From Pirellulaceae bacterium (GTDB taxonomy: Bacteria; Planctomycetota; Planctomycetia; Pirellulales; Pirellulaceae): DNA of 18,397 bases. Made by a program: the position numbers and the translations under genes. Where the stretch lies: contig JABDKS010000496.1 in assembly GCA_013002105.1 (NCBI GenBank), positions 1-18,397 of the forward strand, in the 5' to 3' direction. The first letter of the stretch is position 1; the number at the start of each line of letters is the position of its first letter. Positions 1-5,905 of this stretch are shown here, in pieces. The notes under the pieces were generated by a model. The model made no database searches. It was not told the origin of the DNA and saw only the letters and a list, made by a program, of their open reading frames with translations.

Positions 1-2
1 GA

Positions 3-71
3 AAAGACCCGAGCAAACTGCCCGAAGCAATCGAACGGGCCAAAACATCTATGCGCGAACAACTCGGCTAG
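3..71 (+). CDS. 3' end of an unidentified gene (partial)
   Basis: An open frame enters from the left edge and ends at TAG (69-71). It gives 22 residues, KDPSKLPEAIERAKTSMREQLG, which is hydrophilic and probably helical, as the C-terminus of a cytoplasmic protein would be. The stop lies just before the palindromic repeat array. This fits a gene end facing the convergent DUF1573 gene end at 381. The fragment is too short to assign a family, and its reality rests on plausible composition and on the repeats starting directly after the stop. The other two plus-strand frames give less protein-like sequence. Confidence 0.4.
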   Translation, partial: KDPSKLPEAIERAKTSMREQLG

Positions 72-79
72 CGCACACC

Positions 80-316
80 GTAGGCCACGCACGACCTGAC
101 AAAGACCGTAGGCCAGGATCCGTCCTGGCAAAGGCCAGGTCGTAGCTCGTAGCCCAGTTCGTAGGCCAGGACCCGTCCTGGCAAAGGTAAGATCGTAGGC
201 CAGGACCTGTCCTGGCAATCGCTTCGTGCATCTCGTAGGCCAGAACCTGGTCCTGGCGTTTTCTTTGCCAGGACAGGTCCTGGCCTACGGCTACGGCTGC
301 TACGGCTGCTACGGCT
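80..316. repeat. Array of palindromic GTAGGCC-type repeats (REPIN-like) between convergent genes
   Basis: About six copies of a 22-25 bp unit with core GCCAGGACCTGTCCTGGC, itself a palindrome (CCAGGAC, two central bases, GTCCTGG). Copies lie at 80-103 (degenerate), 108-132, 161-185, 195-218 and 235-257 in plus orientation, and at 265-288 inverted. The 235-257 and 265-288 copies pair into a near-perfect 22-bp hairpin with a loop of about 7 bases. The array ends in a short CTACGG/CTGCTACGG tandem run (286-316). Spacing is irregular and there are no spacers of constant length, so this is not a CRISPR array. It fills the gap between two convergent gene ends, the usual place for REP-type elements. 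The open frames through it look like artefacts of the repeats. Nothing is evident in the remaining 317-380. Confidence 0.85.
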
Positions 317-380
317 TTGCTTGAGATATCGATTCAGCCGACAGGCTGCCAACGCTCGCTGATAGTGCAACCTTGGGAAA

Positions 381-1400
381 CTATTTTCCAACCGCACCGG
401 TCACGATGCAGGTGGCCGATTTGCCCTCGCCCAGGTCGGTCACAATTCGGACTTCTTGACCCACACTGGCGTCTTGTTCATCGGCGTTAAAACGCATTTT
501 GACAAAATGCAGTTTCTTCTTGCCCGCGGGCACATCAAAGTCGAACCGGTCATCGGCACAGACGACTTTGCGGATCTCAAAGGGCTGTTCGCCTCGCACC
601 ACCAATCGCTTCTCGACGGTTTGGCCGTGCTTGGCGTTTCCGATGCTGACGGTCGCGGGCGAAATACTTAGCGTCGGGCGAATTCGTCCCGAGATCGACA
701 TTTCCGTTGTCGGAAAATCCCGATCATTCGTGATCAACGTCAGTCGTTCGCGAATGTCACCTTCGGGCATCGTATCCTTGATGCGAACCTGCATCCGGTA
801 GCGAACCATGCCGGGTAAACGTTCGGCTGGGTCAAGCGACACTTGCAAATGGTTACAGTGGCTGCGGACATCCGTGATTTCCCAATCGGGTTTGCCAGTC
901 CGCGTGATCACAACATTTTTGGTGATCGATTGCCCGGGAGCGACCTCGCCGTAGGCAACTTCATTGGGACTGAATGTAATGTCCGTGCGAATAAACCCCT
1001 TCACCTTCAGTTGCACTTCGGCGTAGTACGGGCGGTCAAAAACCACCGTGATCGTCGCCGCTTTTTGTCCGATGAATGTGTCCGTGTTGAACTTCGCAAT
1101 GATCGCGCCGCGCTCATGCGTCTTCAGTAAGTTCTTGGTGACGATCGGAGTCGTGCATCCGCAACTGGTTCGCACCGATGCGATTCGGACATCTTCTTGG
1201 AACTTGTTTTCCAACACAAAGTGATGTTCCGCCTTGGCGCCACGACCCACCGTTCGAAAATCGTGACTGTCCGACTCGAACATGTCCGCCGCCCAATTCT
1301 GCTGCTGAGCATGGGCAGTTGACGGGGTGAGAAAAAACCCAGCCGCTGACACCATTGCTAGCGACGTTGTGATCCAGCCGCGACGTGAAATCATTGACAT
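381..1400 (-). CDS. Exported DUF1573 domain protein
   Basis: A 339-residue protein with an N-terminal export signal: twin arginine (SRRGW, residues 5-9), a hydrophobic stretch (about 11-25) and a cleavage site after AHA (29-31). The DUF1573 region covers roughly residues 42-135 and contains the family's SCGCT motif (79-83). Two further beta-rich stretches (about 140-240 and 245-337) resemble Ig/ASPM-like repeats, so the mature protein is probably an all-beta extracytoplasmic protein. The biochemical role of DUF1573 proteins is not established. The ATG at 1400 was chosen because it starts the signal peptide directly. A GTG at 1502 is in frame and overlaps the Maf stop as GTGA, but the extra 34 codons put a polar stretch before the signal and have codon use unlike the rest. 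A second ATG lies two codons further in (1394). The gene follows maf on the same strand and may be co-transcribed. Confidence 0.88.
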   Translation of the reverse strand: MSMISRRGWITTSLAMVSAAGFFLTPSTAHAQQQNWAADMFESDSHDFRTVGRGAKAEHHFVLENKFQEDVRIASVRTSCGCTTPIVTKNLLKTHERGAIIAKFNTDTFIGQKAATITVVFDRPYYAEVQLKVKGFIRTDITFSPNEVAYGEVAPGQSITKNVVITRTGKPDWEITDVRSHCNHLQVSLDPAERLPGMVRYRMQVRIKDTMPEGDIRERLTLITNDRDFPTTEMSISGRIRPTLSISPATVSIGNAKHGQTVEKRLVVRGEQPFEIRKVVCADDRFDFDVPAGKKKLHFVKMRFNADEQDASVGQEVRIVTDLGEGKSATCIVTGAVGK

Positions 1401-1498
1401 TTCGTATAGCGCTCGAGAAGACGATTGAATACCAGTATCTCGTGAACTGACCTCACTGACCTTAACAAAGTTCGACTTTGCCAAGAACACGTTTCGGT

Positions 1499-2155
1499 TC
1501 ACGCTCTTTCTTGGGAATCGGTCATTGAATCGAAGTTTTCCAATATTTCCGCGAGACGTTCCATAGGAAGCCCAACAACGTTCGATTCACTTCCCTGGTT
1601 TACGATGCTTAACCAATCATTCCCATCTTGGTAGCCGAAAGACCCAGCTTTGCCTTCCCACATTAACGACGCAAGATACTCCTGAAGCATTGTTTTGCTC
1701 AAGGCTAGCATTTCCAGCGTCGTACGTGCGGCTTCGACCACTCGTCTGCCGCTGCCGGCCGACCAGAGACAGATCCCGGTGTAGACATCATGCTGACGCC
1801 CGCTGAGTTGACGCAACATGGATTCGGCGTGGGATTGATCGCGTGGCTTTCCCAGTATCTGACCATCGCACCAGGCGACCGTATCAGCCGCCAGCACAAG
1901 TGCCCGGTCATATCGCGAAACCACGTCCGCCGCCTTTCGATAAGCGTTTCGGGCAACAAACTCCGGTGCCGCGTCACCACTGCAGATACCGCATTCCGCC
2001 GTGTCAGAGGCTGGATCGACGACGAATTCGTAGCCAGCCGCGTCGAGCAGTTGAGCGCGGCGCGGCGACCCGCTGGCCAAGATCAACGGTTCATTCGTCG
2101 GCAGATCGGCTCGCGGCAGTCCTCGCATCAGTGGTAAGTCGTCGGAAAACTTCAT
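1499..2155 (-). CDS. maf: Maf-family nucleoside triphosphate pyrophosphatase
   Basis: A 218-residue protein of normal Maf length with a short N-terminal extension. Known family members hydrolyse non-canonical or surplus nucleoside triphosphates to the monophosphate and pyrophosphate, and are linked to house-cleaning and septum control. Visible motifs: the phosphate-binding loop ASGSPRR (27-33), the acidic AADT (89-92) supplying the metal-binding Asp, LGKP (101-104), and the C-terminal block GKAGSFGYQDG...SNVVGLPM (168-198). The Gln in this block (Q176) suggests the dTTP/UTP-type (YhdE-like) subgroup rather than the 7-methyl-GTP type, but this is inference from a few residues. The enzyme should be cytoplasmic. 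Start is ATG at 2155. It lies 112 bp downstream of the DUF3467-type gene and just upstream of the DUF1573 gene, all on the same strand. Confidence 0.92.
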   Translation of the reverse strand: MKFSDDLPLMRGLPRADLPTNEPLILASGSPRRAQLLDAAGYEFVVDPASDTAECGICSGDAAPEFVARNAYRKAADVVSRYDRALVLAADTVAWCDGQILGKPRDQSHAESMLRQLSGRQHDVYTGICLWSAGSGRRVVEAARTTLEMLALSKTMLQEYLASLMWEGKAGSFGYQDGNDWLSIVNQGSESNVVGLPMERLAEILENFDSMTDSQERA

Positions 2156-2267
2156 CGGCTCGATTCAATAAGACCCGCGGTGATTCGTTCGTGTGCTGAT
2201 CCGCACAGCACCGGACTGCAAAATTCCATTTTGAACCAATCCATTCGGTGTTGCGAATCTGTACGGC

Positions 2268-2993
2268 TTACGCATCCCCGTTGTCACCGCGGCTGGGTCC
2301 GTGGTCCGAATCATCGTCAGCACCGGGGCCGGAATCATCTGGTCCGTCGTTGTTTGATTGCGAATCCGGGCCGGGATTTTCAAGGTCGCCACTTTCCGGG
2401 CCCGAGTTGCCAGTTGTCGGATCGACGGCCGGCGTCTCGGGGACGACTCCTGTGCGGCGTTGCTCCAATTGGCGAACCGAACCGCGCAGTGATTCCAACA
2501 ACCGGGGAACTTGCCCAGCAGCAACAAACACGCGAGCGCTGACGGCTGATTGGGGAAAAAAGCTGGTCAAAAAATCCAACCCAAACTCGCTCGCACCGTG
2601 CCCGATCATCACACCGTTGGCATAAACCCCGCTGAGTACTTCGTCGGGCAATTTCAAATCGTCGTAGATTTCCTGCGGCGTGGGCCGGCGAGCGTCGGGA
2701 TTGGGATTCTGCTGCGGTACCGGCGGATCGCCGAACCGCTGGCGATAAAGATCCAAATTCGTGTTTAACGCATCGATGAACTGCGGCATGACAGGATGCG
2801 GTATGACGATGCGTGCTGCCACTTTGTGCGGGCGACCGATCGTCTGCAAGAAATCGACAATGAACTCGCTTGGCCCAGTCATCACAATCGCGCCCGTACT
2901 GAAACAGCCATCCGCAACGTGATCGGGAACTCGCGCGCGAACCGCGGGATTCTGATCGGCAGGCGGAGGATTGGGTTGTGAATCCGAGGACAT
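2268..2993 (-). CDS. Protein with two DUF3467-like domains and an acidic tail
   Basis: A 241-residue protein without signal peptide or membrane segment, so probably cytoplasmic. Residues about 22-88 and 114-180 look like two copies of the DUF3467 fold. Each runs from a short strand (FSTGAIVM / VYANGVMI) through a conserved EF.xDF element (SEFIVDF 42-48; SEFGLDF 135-141) to a second strand (ARIVIP / ARVFVA) and a helix. DUF3467 proteins are normally single-domain, about 100 residues long and of unknown function. The tail from about residue 183 is low-complexity and strongly acidic (D, E, G, S, P, N), probably disordered. ATG at 2993 has no good Shine-Dalgarno site. The gene sits between the ABC permease (176 bp upstream) and maf (112 bp downstream), and its own promoter could lie in the upstream gap. 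Function cannot be assigned. Confidence 0.82.
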   Translation of the reverse strand: MSSDSQPNPPPADQNPAVRARVPDHVADGCFSTGAIVMTGPSEFIVDFLQTIGRPHKVAARIVIPHPVMPQFIDALNTNLDLYRQRFGDPPVPQQNPNPDARRPTPQEIYDDLKLPDEVLSGVYANGVMIGHGASEFGLDFLTSFFPQSAVSARVFVAAGQVPRLLESLRGSVRQLEQRRTGVVPETPAVDPTTGNSGPESGDLENPGPDSQSNNDGPDDSGPGADDDSDHGPSRGDNGDA

Positions 2994-3150
2994 GACGTTG
3001 GCACTGACTTGAAAGGAGGCGAAAAAAGCGAAGCCGCTGAGGGCATTCTATGCGGATCGATCCAAAGCAAACACCCTGGGAAAATGCCGCAAACGCTCGC
3101 AGCAGGACACTTTACTTGCCCATTGAGTCGTGCCCAACGATGACGCGGAC

Positions 3151-3178
3151 CTTGCCTACCATGTCTTGCCTACCATGT
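3151..3178. repeat. 14-bp tandem duplication at the permease stop codon
   Basis: CTTGCCTACCATGT occurs twice in direct succession (3151-3164 and 3165-3178). The permease stop codon (TAG, complement of 3170-3172) lies in the second copy as numbered, which the minus-strand ribosome meets first. The other copy is downstream of the stop, so the duplication does not alter the protein. It probably arose by replication slippage. Confidence 0.8.
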
Positions 3179-4807
3179 CCCCTGATCTTGTCCGCTCTGC
3201 CCGGTGTCGGCGACATTTTTTGGCAATTTCGCTTGTTCTTCTTCGACTCGTCCCGGCGTCGCGATCCTCCTGGGCAACACGGTCGACGTCATTAGCATCA
3301 GACAGGTCGCGAACATCGCCGCGGACGTACTGACAATCAAATACACGTCGCCGCGGTTGAACCGACCGTCGACGGTTTCGACCAGCGTCCAGGCCCAGTT
3401 CGTGATTTGCCACCGCGAGTAATCGAACGAGCGGTAGTCATTCAAGTGCATCCCGATCGAATACGGAACGATGCAAAGTAGAACTGCGACAACCACCATG
3501 GCCGCCAAACCAATCTCGACGCGTGGATTGTTGCGCAGTCGGACAACCGCAACGATCCAGCGTACACAGACCAAAAACCCAACGAAATAGCCAGCGTACA
3601 ACATCGTTACGTGCTGAATCAGCATCCGGTCGCGCGCCGCGATTCTGCTGTTACCATGAAGCTCGATGACGGCCTCGAATCCGACAATTGCCAATACAGA
3701 CAGCAGAATCGTGACTGCGGTAACGAACACCAATCCGGTTGCCGGACCAGGGGTCAACCACGTCAGCAGGCTTCGCGCCAAAAAACTGCTTGGCAATTCG
3801 CGTCGAATGCGCGGCGTCATCACTGGTGACTCTGCCACCATCATGCTCCCGCATACGGTCCAGACCGCCGCTAGCGACATACTCAGCACAAGATAGGAAC
3901 CGATCGAAACATCTTCTTCGGGCATCTGAATTGCGTATGCGATGACGCCGATCACGACCGTGGTCAACATCAACAGCGACAAGCGAATCGGCGTGGAACG
4001 ATTCTCGCTTTCGGGCGTCAACTGGGCCGCCGTCGCCGTCAAAAACAAATGCCCCAATGCCACGGCGATCAGCAGTGTCGATATCGCGATGAAAAGTGTG
4101 TCGGCCGGCGTGAACGGATTTCCCTCCAACGTGATATAGATCACCGCGGCACCAATCGCATACTCTGCTGTCATCAGAATCATAATCACCGCCAGCAAGG
4201 TTGCCACACGACCGGTTCGCCCCCGCGCCAGCGGCGCAAAAAAGATCGCAATGATGGTCAGCAACAAAGCACCGACGACCAAGATCGCAATCATCAAAGC
4301 GGTCGTGGGCAGATCGACGCCGCGCAGGGTGTAGGCGTACGCAACACACGGCAACAGGGCGACAAAATAGAGCCCAATTTGCAGCGTCGCACTGGCCAGT
4401 TTTCCCAGCACAATCTGCCAAGGACTCAGTGCCGTGATCGTCAATAACTCCAGCGTGCCATCGTCAATTTCGCCCTCGAGCGACCGGTAGGCGGCCAGCG
4501 GGACGACCAGCAACAGTGGGATCGCCAACACGACGTAGTAACCAACCAGCATTCGAGGAGCCGACGGCGAAGTATAGATCTGCGGCATCATCATCATGCT
4601 GCCGGCAACGGTCCAAGCCAACGCCGCAAACAGGAGTACGGAAAACGTGACCACGAACTGTCGGCTCTTGAGCGCCTGGCGAGTCTCTTTGACCAAAATC
4701 GGATTTACAGAATCGCCAAAGCGTTCGCACCAATCGTCCACACGTCGCAACCATTGGGGCGTCGACGTCTCGGGGTTGGTTTCGTTCGTACCGGCAACAA
4801 TCGCCAT
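3170..4807 (-). CDS. ABC-2 type transporter permease
   Basis: A 545-residue integral membrane protein with about twelve hydrophobic segments (roughly 51-73, 88-107, 134-160, 168-193, 201-228, 237-260, 274-293, 302-325, 357-380, 397-420, 431-453, 487-510). The ABC-2 hallmark GEIDDGTLELL...SPWQIVLGKL (111-136) lies after the second segment, and the N-terminal VNPILVKETRQALKSRQF (34-51) is typical of ABC-2 permeases. At about twice the usual 6-TM length it may be a fused pair of half-permeases acting with the ATPase encoded just upstream. The start ATG at 4807 is 21 bp after the ATPase stop, with a GGAG about 11 bases before it. It is the last gene of the four-gene operon. The hydrophilic C-terminal tail (about 513-545) is probably cytoplasmic. 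The substrate is unknown; export of a lipid, polysaccharide or protein substrate is possible. Confidence 0.9.
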   Translation of the reverse strand: MAIVAGTNETNPETSTPQWLRRVDDWCERFGDSVNPILVKETRQALKSRQFVVTFSVLLFAALAWTVAGSMMMMPQIYTSPSAPRMLVGYYVVLAIPLLLVVPLAAYRSLEGEIDDGTLELLTITALSPWQIVLGKLASATLQIGLYFVALLPCVAYAYTLRGVDLPTTALMIAILVVGALLLTIIAIFFAPLARGRTGRVATLLAVIMILMTAEYAIGAAVIYITLEGNPFTPADTLFIAISTLLIAVALGHLFLTATAAQLTPESENRSTPIRLSLLMLTTVVIGVIAYAIQMPEEDVSIGSYLVLSMSLAAVWTVCGSMMVAESPVMTPRIRRELPSSFLARSLLTWLTPGPATGLVFVTAVTILLSVLAIVGFEAVIELHGNSRIAARDRMLIQHVTMLYAGYFVGFLVCVRWIVAVVRLRNNPRVEIGLAAMVVVAVLLCIVPYSIGMHLNDYRSFDYSRWQITNWAWTLVETVDGRFNRGDVYLIVSTSAAMFATCLMLMTSTVLPRRIATPGRVEEEQAKLPKNVADTGQSGQDQGTW

Positions 4808-4828
4808 CAGGTCCAGATCTCCATCACG

Positions 4829-5905
4829 TTATTGCACCAAACCTTCGGTGACTTCCAAGAACACGTCCTCCAAACTTTTCTGGTGCGCGGCGACTTCCGC
4901 TACCAAGTAGCCTTCGCCCACCAACGAAGCGACGACCGCGGCTTGATCGTTCGCGTCGCCGTCAAAGGCAAATCGAATCAATTCGCCATCAATGATCGGT
5001 TCTCCTACACCCGAGCGGCCCTTGACCAACGCGGCGGCTTGTTCCGCTCTCTCCAATACGCGAATCACCAGCTCGCGTTGGCTCGACTGTTTCTTTTGAA
5101 TCTCGGCAACCGTCCCGGTCGCCAACAGTCGCCCCTGTTCGATAATGCCAACCGAGTCACAGATCTCAGCCAGTTCCGTCAGAATGTGGCTGCTGATCAA
5201 AACCGTCTTCCCCTGCTCGGCCAGCTCGCGAATCATTTTTCGCAGGTCGATCCGGGCGCGCGGATCCAAGCCCGCAGCGGGTTCGTCGAGGATGATGACC
5301 GATGGATTGTGAATCAGCGCACGTCCGAGACACAAACGTTGCTTCATCCCTTTGCTCAGACCGCGAATGGGCTTGTTGGCGATCGAGTCCGTGCCGGTAA
5401 AACTTAACACCCACTGCAATTGCCGTGTCCGTTCTTGACCAACAAGCCCATAAGCTCGCGCGAAAAAGTCGAGGTACTCCACGCAGCTAACATCGCGGTA
5501 CGTACCGAACGAATCCGGCATGAACCCAAGTCGACGGCGAACCAATTCTGGATCGTTGACAACCGAAAAACCATCGACAAACGCATCGCCGTAGCTGGGC
5601 AAATCCAGCGTCGCGAGTATCCGCATCGACGTCGTTTTGCCGGCACCGTTGGGACCGATATACCCGAAAACATGTCCGCGTTGCACAGAAAACGAAATGT
5701 CGCTGACGGCCCGGGTGTCACCAAAGAATCGGTGAAGTCGCCTTAGTTCGATGCAATCGTCGTCTCCGGTATGAACGGCGTTCACGTCGACCGTTGTGCT
5801 TTCGGCAATAGGGTCCGACTGAGCCGTCTGATCCGATGGCGAACTGTTTGACTCGACTCCGGCAACCGACGCGACCTCGCCCGCCGCTTTCTGGTCAAAA
5901 TTCAT
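4829..5905 (-). CDS. ABC transporter ATP-binding protein
   Basis: A 358-residue ABC ATPase of the ABC-2 exporter type. Walker A is GPNGAGKTT (84-92), the signature is LSKGM (183-187), Walker B is VIILDEP (203-209) with the D-loop AGLDP (211-215), and the switch His is in SSH (238-240). At the Q-loop position the sequence reads GFMPDSFG (127-134), with Asp131 where Gln is usual. An acidic, probably disordered N-terminal extension of about 50 residues precedes the domain, and a C-terminal regulatory part (about 275-358) follows. It should energise the permease encoded 21 bp downstream. The ATG at 5905 was chosen because it overlaps the TGA of the preceding gene as ATGA (5902-5905), which suggests translational coupling. 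The frame stays open up to 5962, but the additional residues (MGRRCRTCRQ...) are out-of-frame coding DNA of the upstream gene. Confidence 0.93.
   Translation of the reverse strand: MNFDQKAAGEVASVAGVESNSSPSDQTAQSDPIAESTTVDVNAVHTGDDDCIELRRLHRFFGDTRAVSDISFSVQRGHVFGYIGPNGAGKTTSMRILATLDLPSYGDAFVDGFSVVNDPELVRRRLGFMPDSFGTYRDVSCVEYLDFFARAYGLVGQERTRQLQWVLSFTGTDSIANKPIRGLSKGMKQRLCLGRALIHNPSVIILDEPAAGLDPRARIDLRKMIRELAEQGKTVLISSHILTELAEICDSVGIIEQGRLLATGTVAEIQKKQSSQRELVIRVLERAEQAAALVKGRSGVGEPIIDGELIRFAFDGDANDQAAVVASLVGEGYLVAEVAAHQKSLEDVFLEVTEGLVQ

Noticed and set aside
80..288. CRISPR-like array
   Set aside because: The units are themselves palindromic, occur in both orientations, have irregular spacing and partly degenerate copies, and no cas gene is nearby.
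373..391. Hairpin TTGGGAAA-CTA-TTTTCCAA over the DUF1573 stop codon as a terminator
   Set aside because: The stem is A/T-rich with a G-T wobble and no T-run follows on the minus strand, so it is unlikely to terminate transcription.
68..397. Minus-strand open frame of 109 codons, and similar frames through the repeats
   Set aside because: The reading consists of translated repeats (recurring GRVLAYE / QDGSWPT-like strings) and overlaps the DUF1573 gene end; no ribosome-binding site or protein-like composition.
3009..3018. Plus-strand AAAGGAGG as a ribosome-binding site for a gene starting near 3050
   Set aside because: No start codon lies within the right distance, and the plus-strand frame from 3050 runs antisense into the permease gene.
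3651..4421. 256-codon minus-strand frame inside the permease gene
   Set aside because: It is a shifted frame of a clearly real 12-TM permease, and its translation is Cys/His/Arg/Asp-rich as out-of-frame GC-rich DNA typically is.
4754..5407. 217-codon plus-strand frame antisense to the ABC ATPase
   Set aside because: It covers the signature and Walker B region of the ATPase on the other strand and shows no motif of its own.
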